A DNA stretch of 64,000 bases. Origin: MED-G105 sp050331095 (GTDB lineage Bacteria > Pseudomonadota > Alphaproteobacteria > Caulobacterales > Parvularculaceae). This document shows positions 1-7,515 of this stretch, one piece after another; the first letter of the stretch is position 1; every line of letters starts with the position of its first letter. The stretch covers positions 38,483 through 102,482 of the forward strand of contig JBHJHE010000019.1 in NCBI GenBank assembly GCA_050331095.1, written 5' to 3'. A program made the translations under genes and the position numbers. Below the pieces are notes generated by a model. That model ran no database searches. It was not told where the DNA came from and saw only the letters and a list, made by a program, of their open reading frames with translations.

Positions 1-239
1 AAGACGCGGTCGATCTCCGCGCGCCAGTCGGCGAGCCGCGCGAGGCGCTCCTCCCGCGGCAGGCCGTCCTCGTCGGCGATGTCGTCGACCTCGCGGCAGA
101 AGGCGTAAATCGCGTGCATCGCGTTGCGGCGCGGCTTCGGCAGGATCGCCATGCCCGCGGCGAACGAGGTGCCGGACTTCTTCACCGTTTCGGAGGCGTG
201 GCGGCGCGCCTCGTCGACGCCAAGTCCGACGGCGGTCAC
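1..239 (-). CDS. hpnD: Presqualene diphosphate synthase HpnD, N-terminal part (runs off the window edge)
   Basis: This is the first 79 codons of a squalene/phytoene synthase family protein, cut by the left edge. It would condense two farnesyl diphosphates to presqualene diphosphate, the first committed step of hopanoid synthesis. Visible signs are the IYAFCREVDDIADE motif at about residues 43-56, which holds the first Mg-diphosphate aspartates, and the conserved LPKPRRNAM helix just before it. The start is GTG at 239, overlapping the TGA of hpnC as GTGA, so translation is probably coupled. Order hpnC-hpnD is the usual hopanoid arrangement, which favours HpnD over a plain phytoene synthase. 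The second aspartate motif lies outside the window. Confidence 0.9.
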   Translation of the reverse strand, partial: MTAVGLGVDEARRHASETVKKSGTSFAAGMAILPKPRRNAMHAIYAFCREVDDIADEDGLPREERLARLADWRAEIDRV

Positions 240-1153
240 GAGGCGGCGCTCGCCGGGTCGGCCTTGGCGTAGACGCGCCGGCCGAAAAGCCCCTGCCAGA
301 CGCCAGTCGTCCCTGCACGGAGAAAATCCGGCTTCGTCAGCGCCACGCGGGTCGCGAGCGGGTCGCCGACGCGCAACCGCGCGATCAGGCGATCGGCGAG
401 ACGGACGATGACGGCGCTCTCCATGGCGAGGCGTCGGCTCTTCAGCCGCGGCGCGAGCGCGCGGGCCTCGACCATCAGGGCGTCGCAGCCGTCGAGCATG
501 CGGTCCATCGTCCGACGCAAGGCGGCGGAGGCGACCGGCGCGTCAAGATCCTCCACCGCGCCGCCATGCTCCCTCAGCCAAGGCTCGATGACGTAGACGC
601 GGTCGAGGGCGCGCCGGGCGTCGCCGCAGTCCTGCAGGTGATTGACGATCTGAAGCACCGTGCACAAAGCGTCTGAGCTCGCGTACCCCGACGGATCCTC
701 CCCGTGCAGATCGAGGAGGTAACGCCCCACCGGGTTCGCGGACAGGGCGCAATAGCCGAGAAGCTCGTCCCACGTCGCGTAGCGGCGCTTGCGGCAGTCC
801 TGTACGAACGCCGCGATCAGATCCGAGCCGCGGGCGGTCGCAACCTTGGCGGCGGCGAGGCTCTCGCGCAGGGCGTGCGCCTTTTCATAACCGACGTCGT
901 AGCCCGCCTCGCCTTTCAGCGCCGCGGCCATGCCCTGAAGCCTGCGGATCTTTTCCTCGGCGTCGAGTTCGGGGTCGTCGGCGATGTCGTCGATCGCCCG
1001 GGCGAAGGCGTAGTAGGTCGCGACGTGCGGGCGGAGGCGTCTTTCAAGGAGAAACGAGCCGACCGGAAAGTTTTCGTCGCCGGCGCCCTTGCCGGAGGGC
1101 TTTTCGATCGTCGGCGCCGTCGCGGCGTTGTCCAGGTGACCCTCGGCGGCCAT
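236..1153 (-). CDS. hpnC: Squalene synthase HpnC (hydroxysqualene synthase)
   Basis: 305-residue member of the squalene/phytoene synthase family. In the bacterial three-enzyme route HpnD makes presqualene diphosphate, HpnC converts it to hydroxysqualene and HpnE reduces that to squalene for hopanoids. Both aspartate-rich motifs are visible: DDIADD at about residues 55-60 and NHLQDCGDAR at about 171-180, the latter with the Cys/Gly typical of HpnC rather than HpnD. The ATG at 1153 is preceded by a GAGGA-like ribosome site, and the chain after it begins directly with family sequence, so longer upstream readings are not needed. The gene is divergent from hpnB, about 117 bases away, and overlaps hpnD by four bases. 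Confidence 0.9.
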   Translation of the reverse strand: MAAEGHLDNAATAPTIEKPSGKGAGDENFPVGSFLLERRLRPHVATYYAFARAIDDIADDPELDAEEKIRRLQGMAAALKGEAGYDVGYEKAHALRESLAAAKVATARGSDLIAAFVQDCRKRRYATWDELLGYCALSANPVGRYLLDLHGEDPSGYASSDALCTVLQIVNHLQDCGDARRALDRVYVIEPWLREHGGAVEDLDAPVASAALRRTMDRMLDGCDALMVEARALAPRLKSRRLAMESAVIVRLADRLIARLRVGDPLATRVALTKPDFLRAGTTGVWQGLFGRRVYAKADPASAAS

Positions 1154-1270
1154 TCGCGTCTCGTTCCTCGCGGCTTGTGGACGCCGCGGCTTGACCTCAA
1201 GCAGCGACAACGGCGTCGATACCGCAGCGCGCCGCGGCGGCGCAACCACGCCCGCTCTTGGAGACGCCCC

Positions 1271-2497
1271 ATGACCCTTTTGGCCTTCGCCAGCCTCGCG
1301 GCGTGGATCTACCTCACATTCGCTCGCCGCGGCGTCTGGCTGGCGTCGGAGCGCCTCGCATCGCATTGGCGGCGCGCCGTGCCGGCCGCCGGCTGGCCGG
1401 CCGTGGCGACGGTGACGCCGGCGCGGGACGAGGCGACGAGCGTCGGCGAAACGGTGCGCCGACTTGTGGGATCGGATTACCCGGGGCCCCTGACCGTCAC
1501 GGTCGTCGACGACGCGTCGAGCGACGGCACGGCGGAAATCGCCCGCGCGGCGGCCGCGGCGGTCGGGGCCGCGGGCGTCGCCTTCGACGTCGTCGCAGCG
1601 CCCGCCCGGCCCGACGGCTGGTCGGGCAAACTGAACGCCCTCGCCGCCGGCGTCGCCCACGCTGAGGGCCGTGCGCACGCCCATTCCAACACCCGGCGCG
1701 GCGGCGCGCCGACCTATCTTCTGTTCGTCGACGCCGACATCGCCCTTGCGCCCGACGCCGTCCGCGCGCTTGTCGCCAAGGCCGAGGCGGAGGGCCTCGC
1801 CCTCGCCTCGCTGATGGCGCGCCTCGACGCCCGGGGGCTTTGGGGACGGTTGCTGATCCCCGCGTTCGTCTACTTCTTTCAGAAGCTCTACCCGTTCCCG
1901 GCGTCCAACGACCCGGCCTCCCCGGTCGCTGCGGCGGCCGGAGGCTGCGTCCTCGTGCGCGCCGACGCCTTGAAGGCCGAGGGCGGGATCGCGGCGATCC
2001 GCGGCGAGCTCATCGACGACTGCGCCCTCGCCGCGCTTATCAAGCGCGGCGGCGGCGGGCGGCGCATCTGGCTCGGCCTCGCCGACGACGAAGCCGTCTC
2101 GCAGCGCGACAACCGGAAGCTCGCGAGCGTCTGGACGATGGTCGCGCGCACCGCCTTCGCCCAACTCGGCCGGTCCTGGCCGGCTCTCGCCGGCGCGACG
2201 CTCGGGATGCTGATCGTCTACGCGGCGCCGCCCTTGTGCTTCGTTCTCGGGCTTCAAAACGCGAACGCGTTTGCGGCGGGCTTCGGGGCGGCGGCCTGGG
2301 GCCTGATGGCGACGACCTACGCGCCGACGGCGACGCTCTACCGCGCCGGGCCGCTGGCGATCCTCGCCTTGCCGATCGCCGGGGCCCTTTATGCGGCGAT
2401 GACGGTCTGGTCCGGCGTCGAACACGCCCGCGGCCGCGGCGGCCGCTGGAAGGGCCGCACGCATGCGGGCGAGCTTGGTTCCCCTCCCACCGGGTGA
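1271..2497 (+). CDS. hpnB: Hopene-associated glycosyltransferase HpnB
   Basis: 408-residue membrane-anchored family 2 glycosyltransferase. The visible GT2 parts are TPARDEA near residue 50, the nucleotide-binding VDDASSDGT at 79-87, the metal-binding FVDADI at 152-157 and a QRDN motif further on. One N-terminal and two or three C-terminal hydrophobic segments anchor it to the inner membrane. HpnB is a recurrent hopanoid-cluster protein. Its exact donor and acceptor are not established to my knowledge, and a role in elongating or decorating hopanoids is by association. It is divergent from hpnC, so the 117 bases between them should hold both promoters. The final 20 residues are basic and low in complexity. 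Confidence 0.85.
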   Translation: MTLLAFASLAAWIYLTFARRGVWLASERLASHWRRAVPAAGWPAVATVTPARDEATSVGETVRRLVGSDYPGPLTVTVVDDASSDGTAEIARAAAAAVGAAGVAFDVVAAPARPDGWSGKLNALAAGVAHAEGRAHAHSNTRRGGAPTYLLFVDADIALAPDAVRALVAKAEAEGLALASLMARLDARGLWGRLLIPAFVYFFQKLYPFPASNDPASPVAAAAGGCVLVRADALKAEGGIAAIRGELIDDCALAALIKRGGGGRRIWLGLADDEAVSQRDNRKLASVWTMVARTAFAQLGRSWPALAGATLGMLIVYAAPPLCFVLGLQNANAFAAGFGAAAWGLMATTYAPTATLYRAGPLAILALPIAGALYAAMTVWSGVEHARGRGGRWKGRTHAGELGSPPTG

Positions 2498-2515
2498 CGC
2501 GTAGTCTTTCGACCA

Positions 2516-3250
2516 ATGCACGAGAGCCCGCTTCAGCGCCTGCCGTCCCGCGTCCTGCCCTACGCCTGGGTCGGCGCGCTCGCCGCGGCGCTCGTCGCAC
2601 AGTGCTCTTACTGTCTCGTCATGCAATCGCTCGGCAACGGCCTCAACGCGCGCGCGTTCTGGCTGTGGTTCGTCTCCAACCCCACGCCCCTGGTCACGGC
2701 GGCGGGCGCTGCGAGCTTTCTTTTCGACCGGAAGCTCCAACTGATCGGCCTCGCCGCCCTCGCGGCTCTTTTTGTCGTCGCCTCCGACCTCGCCGCCTTT
2801 CCGCCCGACGAGTTCTCCGCGTTCAACGTCTTGAAACGCGCCCAGGACAAAACGCCGACCGTCGCCATCTACGTCGCCCTCGGCGCGTCGCTCTACGCTT
2901 TGCGCCGACGCGGCGAGCGACCCGTCGAGGCCGCGCCGGCCCCGCCGACGCCGTTGCTGTCAGCGGTGGCGATCAGGGCGGCCGGCAACTATGTCGAAGC
3001 GCTGTCAGCGGGCTCGAACGACCTGATCCGGCTGAAGCTCCGGGACGCCGCCGAGGCGCTGTCGGACCACGGCTATCTCCGCGTCCATCGCTCGTGGATC
3101 GTGAAGCTCGACGCGGTCGCCGAGGTCGTTCGCGACCGGGAGGGCCTTGCGGGCCTTATCCTGTCATCAGGCGTCCAGGCGCCCGTGGGCCGATCATACC
3201 GCGCCGCCGTGCGCGCCGCCCTCGAAGACGGTCCTGTCGTTCGTCACTAG
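2516..3250 (+). CDS. LytTR-domain transcription regulator with membrane-spanning N-terminus
   Basis: 244 residues. The first 135 contain about three or four hydrophobic segments, followed by a proline-rich linker (about 140-152) and a LytTR DNA-binding domain in the last 90 residues, with the characteristic HGYLRVHRSWIVKLD stretch and an SYR element near the end. LytTR domains bind DNA through beta strands. Here the domain is tethered to the membrane instead of being fused to a receiver, so it may sense a membrane signal directly. It starts 18 bases after hpnB and is followed 85 bases later by a small membrane protein. LytTR/membrane-protein pairs are common and the neighbour may be its partner or target. 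The ligand is unknown. Confidence 0.8.
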   Translation: MHESPLQRLPSRVLPYAWVGALAAALVAQCSYCLVMQSLGNGLNARAFWLWFVSNPTPLVTAAGAASFLFDRKLQLIGLAALAALFVVASDLAAFPPDEFSAFNVLKRAQDKTPTVAIYVALGASLYALRRRGERPVEAAPAPPTPLLSAVAIRAAGNYVEALSAGSNDLIRLKLRDAAEALSDHGYLRVHRSWIVKLDAVAEVVRDREGLAGLILSSGVQAPVGRSYRAAVRAALEDGPVVRH

Positions 3251-3335
3251 CCGCCTGACGTTCGTCCCTACGCCGTTGCCGCCGCCGGCGGTCGCCGATC
3301 TCTTTCGTTCCCGAGCAACCCGGGAAGGGAGACCG

Positions 3336-4040
3336 ATGACGGCGAACATGAGGCCGGCCGTGCGCGCGCTCGGGATTTGCGCGCTGATCGGCGCGTTGAC
3401 GACGATCCTTAACACGATGGCGCCGCTGTTCTACGAAGCGGAAGGGTTCGACGAGGCGGCGGCGCTGATCCGCCACCCTGTCTATGCGGCGCGACAATGG
3501 GTTCTCCTCGTCCACCCGGCGTTCACGCTGCTCCTCGCCCTCGGGCTGTTGTTGGCGCTGTTCGGGCGCGCGCCGGGTCGCGCGGCGTCCGGCTTCGCCT
3601 TCGCGTTCGTCGAGAAGATGACCGAGTTCGTCCTCGGCGTGCTGATCCTCTTCGTCGTCAACGGCGTCTGGAAGGAGGGCTACCTGACCGGCGACGGCCC
3701 GGCGCCGCCGGCCGAGCTCAAGGCGCGCATCGAGACGTTCTACGACCTCCTCGGCGGCGCCTACTTTCTCCTGTGGGTCATGTTCGTTCTGTCGACGGGC
3801 CTCTTCGCCTCGTGCCTTGGCCGATCCGACTGGCTGAGCCGGATCGCGATCGCGAGCGCCGGGGCGACCATCGTCCTCACGGTCATGATGATCCTTGGCC
3901 GCTACGCCGGCCAGTCGAGCTGGACCGCGCCGTTCATCGCCTACGCTTACGGACCCTTCTTGACGCTTCACCGGGCGGCGATCGGCGTCTGGCTCATCCG
4001 CGAAAGTTTCCGCACGGACGACGACGCGCCGGGTTCGTAA
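3336..4040 (+). CDS. Integral membrane protein of unknown function
   Basis: 234 residues with about six predicted membrane helices: an N-terminal one around 10-30, others near 55-80, 90-115, 135-160, 170-190 and a last one before the acidic tail. A strong ribosome site (GGGAAGGGA) lies six bases before ATG 3336. I see no catalytic or binding motif. The length and the alternation of helices with short loops recall DUF4386-like proteins, but I cannot assign it. Its place directly behind a membrane-bound LytTR regulator suggests a functional pair. It converges on hpnA with 9 bases between the stop codons. Confidence 0.65.
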   Translation: MTANMRPAVRALGICALIGALTTILNTMAPLFYEAEGFDEAAALIRHPVYAARQWVLLVHPAFTLLLALGLLLALFGRAPGRAASGFAFAFVEKMTEFVLGVLILFVVNGVWKEGYLTGDGPAPPAELKARIETFYDLLGGAYFLLWVMFVLSTGLFASCLGRSDWLSRIAIASAGATIVLTVMMILGRYAGQSSWTAPFIAYAYGPFLTLHRAAIGVWLIRESFRTDDDAPGS

Positions 4041-4049
4041 GCGGTCCGG

Positions 4050-5048
4050 TCAGACGACGTCGGCGTCGGTGAGGCCTTTTTCGCGCGCCCAGCGCAGCAT
4101 GGCGATGAGCGCCGGCTCGTAGGGGCCCGAGCGCCAGTCGAGCGCCTGCGCCGCTTTTGCACGCGAGAATCGCGTCTGGCGGCCGGCGAGCTTGACGCCG
4201 GCGATCGGCGCCTTCGGCGGCGCGCCGGTGAGCCGCGCGACAAACCCCTCGTCGATCGCCGCGACCGCGCGCGCGGCCGCGTAGGGCAGCCGAAGGCGCG
4301 GCATGGGGCGGCCCGTCGCGTCGGCCAGCGTCGCGAGGAGCGCGCGCATCGGCGCGTCCTCGCCGGCGAGGATGTATCGCTCGCCCGGCCGGCCGCGCGT
4401 CGCAGCGGCGATCATGCCCGCGGCGAGGTCGTCGACCGGCGCGAAGTTCAGCGTGCAGTCGATGTAGGCCGGCGTCGCGCCGTTGACGAAGTCGAGGATC
4501 ATCTTCGTCGGCGGCGTGAGATTGTCGGCGCCGGGCCCGAGGGGCGCGGTGGGGTTGACGAGCAGCGCCGGGCCCCCGCGCGCGGCCGCCGCTTCGACGA
4601 CGAGCTCGGCCCGGCGCTTCGAACGCGGATAGGCGCCGACGAGATCGTCCGGCGCAAGAACGTTCGTTTCGTCGACGTCTGAAATCCCGATCGGCGCGCG
4701 CTCGCCGACAAGGGTCGTCGCGCTCGAACAAAAGACGAAGCGCTCCGCGCCCGCCGCGAGCGCCGCATTGAGCACGGTCCGCGTCCCCTCGACGTTAACG
4801 CGCTCGAAGACCGACGGGTCCCGCGCCCAGAGATCGGCGACCCCCGCGAGATGAAAAACGCGCGTCGCGCCGCGCGTCGCCTCGGCAACGACCGTCGCGT
4901 TGGAAATCGATCCGACGATCGCTTCAGCGCCGTCGACCGGGCACGGATTGAGATCAAGGACGCGCACGGCCTCGCCCCGGGCAAGGAGCGCCGCGACAAG
5001 CCGCCGGCCGACGAAGCCGGCGCCGCCGGTGACTAGGTTGAGCGTCAA
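4050..5048 (-). CDS. hpnA: Hopanoid-associated sugar epimerase HpnA (extended SDR)
   Basis: 332-residue NAD(P)-dependent epimerase/dehydratase of the extended short-chain dehydrogenase type. The Rossmann motif TGGAGFVG sits at residues 7-14, the sugar-epimerase CSSATT at about 107-112 and the catalytic pair YPRSK at 140-144. Hopanoid clusters carry this protein as HpnA. It is thought to act on the sugar or side chain of extended hopanoids, though the precise reaction is unresolved as far as I know. The start is probably TTG at 5048, which overlaps the TGA of the upstream lipoprotein gene as TTGA. No ATG or GTG lies close before the Rossmann fold, and reading further upstream adds only arginine-rich shadow sequence. 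Confidence 0.8.
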   Translation of the reverse strand: MTLNLVTGGAGFVGRRLVAALLARGEAVRVLDLNPCPVDGAEAIVGSISNATVVAEATRGATRVFHLAGVADLWARDPSVFERVNVEGTRTVLNAALAAGAERFVFCSSATTLVGERAPIGISDVDETNVLAPDDLVGAYPRSKRRAELVVEAAAARGGPALLVNPTAPLGPGADNLTPPTKMILDFVNGATPAYIDCTLNFAPVDDLAAGMIAAATRGRPGERYILAGEDAPMRALLATLADATGRPMPRLRLPYAAARAVAAIDEGFVARLTGAPPKAPIAGVKLAGRQTRFSRAKAAQALDWRSGPYEPALIAMLRWAREKGLTDADVV

Positions 5049-6196
5049 ACGCGGGTTCGCTCTACGGGCGCGCGACAAACAAGAAGGCCGGCGTCCGTCG
5101 CCGAGCCGACGACGAGGGCGCCGCCCCAACTTGGTCCGAGCTCCACGGCGACGGTGGCGCCAGCGAAGGTCGCGCCCGTGGGGTCGTCGAGAAGCGGTTC
5201 GACGCGGGCTCCGCCGACGTCAACCTTGACGACCCGCGACGGCGCGTCGCCGATCCCCAGCTTGCGGTGGAGCGCGAGACGCCAAAGCGACGGGTGCACC
5301 GCCGCCACGACGCCGCCGTCCGGCGAGACGGTGAGATTGTCGGGTCCGCCCGGGGTGTCGATGCGCTCGACCTGCCGAAGCCGTTCGCCGGAGGCGAGGT
5401 CGCCGCCGGTCGACGCGAGCCGGAGGATCGCCGCCTCGCGCGTCGCGGCGACGGCGAGCGTCGCCTCGCCGGCCGCATCGGCGGCGACGGCAATGCCGTT
5501 GGCGTACTGAACGCCGTCGAAGAGCCGCGCGCCGTCGTCGTTGGCGACGCCGCTGCGCTTCAACGCGAAAACGTCCTCCATCGCGGCGCGCCAGCCGCAC
5601 GCGCCATGGTCGAACGTGACGAGCGCGGCGCCGCCGACGCTCGCGAGGTCGTTCGCCGCGCACCCCGCGGGCGCCTCGCCGCCGAACACGACCTCGCCGT
5701 TCGCGCCGATGCGCTCGAGCCGCGGGGTCATCCGCCAGCGCCGGTCGATCTTCTGATAGCTTCGGTTGACGAAAGCGATCTCCCGCGCCGCCGGATCGAA
5801 AGACAGCCCGTGGGGCCGCAAGCCCCCTGCGAACCGGCTCGGCGGCGCCAGCGGCCGCGCCGGCACGAGCCGGCCGTCGCGCGCCAGGAGCTCGACCAGG
5901 TCGACGGCGTAGCCCCCGCCCTCGGGCACCAGGAACGCGCCGCGGCGCGCCGCCCGCTCCGCGGCGCGGCGATCATAGGCCGAGACGATCAGTCGCCGCG
6001 CGGCGCGGTCGACCGCGAGATCCTCCGCGCCGACGACGCGCGCGCCATTGGAGACGTCGATGAGCGTCGCGCGCGCGCAGTGGGCGAGATCGTAGCGCGC
6101 AGGGCCGAACGGCTCGGCGTGCCTGTCGGCGCAAGCCGCGAGCAGTCCCGCCAGAAGCGTCCAAGCCCACGCCCGCAACGTCGTTCGAGATCCCAT
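5045..6196 (-). CDS. Paraoxonase/arylesterase-like beta-propeller lipoprotein
   Basis: 383 residues with a lipoprotein signal: a hydrophobic segment then LLAACAD, where the Cys would be lipidated. The rest reads as a six-bladed beta propeller of the PON/SMP-30 type. PON-like landmarks are SAYDRRA after AEDLAVD, RPHGLSFDP, a Pro-Asp-Asn calcium-site signature in GGPDNLTVSP, and a C-terminal GSATDAGLLVC resembling the GSVFD end of paraoxonases. Such enzymes hydrolyse lactones or aryl esters using calcium. The substrate here is unknown. ATG 6196 has a strong GGGGAGG ribosome site. The gene overlaps hpnA by four bases, so the two are translated together, which is an unusual partner for a hopanoid enzyme. 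Confidence 0.7.
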   Translation of the reverse strand: MGSRTTLRAWAWTLLAGLLAACADRHAEPFGPARYDLAHCARATLIDVSNGARVVGAEDLAVDRAARRLIVSAYDRRAAERAARRGAFLVPEGGGYAVDLVELLARDGRLVPARPLAPPSRFAGGLRPHGLSFDPAAREIAFVNRSYQKIDRRWRMTPRLERIGANGEVVFGGEAPAGCAANDLASVGGAALVTFDHGACGWRAAMEDVFALKRSGVANDDGARLFDGVQYANGIAVAADAAGEATLAVAATREAAILRLASTGGDLASGERLRQVERIDTPGGPDNLTVSPDGGVVAAVHPSLWRLALHRKLGIGDAPSRVVKVDVGGARVEPLLDDPTGATFAGATVAVELGPSWGGALVVGSATDAGLLVCRAPVERTRV

Positions 6197-6236
6197 CGGC
6201 CGCCTCCCCTCAAGGCGCCGACGGTCCGCCCATGCG

Positions 6237-7334
6237 TCACCCGCGCGCGGCGCCCGTCGGTCGTCGATATCCCCACTTCGCGACATACGCGCCGAGGCGG
6301 GCCTCGACCTTCGCCGCCGCGTCGTCCGCGATTGCGAAGCGATTTTTCTCAAAGCTCTTCACGGACGCAACATAGGATTCGACAAGCGGTTTCGCGGCGT
6401 CGAAGCCGGAAAGCCGCAGGGCGTCGTAAACGCGTTCGACAGCCGCGACGGGCGCTTCGTCCAGGTCGTCATAGCGCAACTCGACGAGCCGCGCCGGATC
6501 GATCGCGGCCGCGTCCGCTTCGAACGCGTCCATCATCCGCGCGTAAACCTGAACGATGACTTCGTCGACGTCGATAAGGGCGCAGTCCTGGAGCGCGAAC
6601 TCGGCGAAGAGCTTCTTGTAGAAATTCCGCATAGATACGAAAACGTCGTAAGGATTGCGGTGGATGTGGATGAACTTCGCCAGCGGGAAGGTTTCGGCGA
6701 GGAGCCCCATGCGCGCCGTGTACACTGGATTTTTAATCAGAAGCGGCTTGCCGCCCTGCAGGTGCGAGAGCTTCCTCATCAGGTAGCAGAACCGCTCCTC
6801 CCACCGCGCCACCTCCTCGGCGTCGCAGCCGTCGAAGAAGACGCCGCGCGACATGAACTCGCCAAAGGCCCGGGGGAAGTAGACGCCGTGGTAAAACGAG
6901 AGATCGCTCATGTTGGCGATCGCGATCTCATCCTCCTGCGGACTGTCGGGATTGACCGGAATTTTGTCGATGTAGCGGTGTTTCGGCAGCGCGCGCTCAA
7001 GGAGCGGGCGAAAGGCGCGCGCGAGCCCGAAAAGATCCCACGGGAGGCCCGTGGCGATGGGCGGAACGTAGGCCCAGGCGCCGCTCTTCGTCATGATGTT
7101 GTAGAGGTGCGTCGTCCCCGAGCGCCAATGGCCAAGGATGAAGACGGGCGGCGCCAGCGCGTCGGTCGCCGGCAGTCGGCGGTCCATCACGAGGCGCTCG
7201 GCGAGGGAAAACGGCTGGCGCGCGAGGACCGAAAGCGCGATCGCGCTGGCCGCCAGCGGTTTTTCCGGGAGCCCGGCGCGCCGCATGACCCGGGCGAGTG
7301 TCGCCGGATCGGCGCCGCAGAGTGGATGGGCCAT
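6237..7334 (-). CDS. PAPS-dependent sulfotransferase family protein
   Basis: 365 residues. The 5'-phosphosulfate loop is GHWRSGTTH at 68-76 and the 3'-phosphate site is the IHRNPYDVF region further on, both diagnostic of the sulfotransferase fold. The family moves sulfate from PAPS onto hydroxyl or amine groups. Substrate cannot be read from sequence. Length and the ending (ARLGAYVAKWGY) match the bacterial Sulfotransfer_3 type, often near lipid or glycan genes. The nearby hopanoid genes make a lipid acceptor possible, but that is only context. ATG 7334 opens directly into family sequence. The 181 bases upstream separate it from divergent tamA. Confidence 0.8.
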   Translation of the reverse strand: MAHPLCGADPATLARVMRRAGLPEKPLAASAIALSVLARQPFSLAERLVMDRRLPATDALAPPVFILGHWRSGTTHLYNIMTKSGAWAYVPPIATGLPWDLFGLARAFRPLLERALPKHRYIDKIPVNPDSPQEDEIAIANMSDLSFYHGVYFPRAFGEFMSRGVFFDGCDAEEVARWEERFCYLMRKLSHLQGGKPLLIKNPVYTARMGLLAETFPLAKFIHIHRNPYDVFVSMRNFYKKLFAEFALQDCALIDVDEVIVQVYARMMDAFEADAAAIDPARLVELRYDDLDEAPVAAVERVYDALRLSGFDAAKPLVESYVASVKSFEKNRFAIADDAAAKVEARLGAYVAKWGYRRPTGAARG

Positions 7335-7515
7335 GATCGTCTTCGACGCGTTGGTTGGGCGACGAACGTCGGGGTGGGCACGCCCGAGCGTTCGACATTT
7401 ACGTTTTGCGACAAAGGCTTAAGATCAACCGCTCACAGGCGCAACCGCCGGGCGGGCGCGCAACGGCCGGCCCAAGCGCGCCGACCGAACGGCAAACCCG
7501 CAGGACGACGGCGAC

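Noticed and set aside
236..2740. Very long minus-strand reading frame through hpnC and beyond
   Set aside because: Only the part from 1153 to 236 is hpnC. The upstream part is antisense to hpnB and arginine-rich, as expected of a shadow frame in GC-rich DNA.
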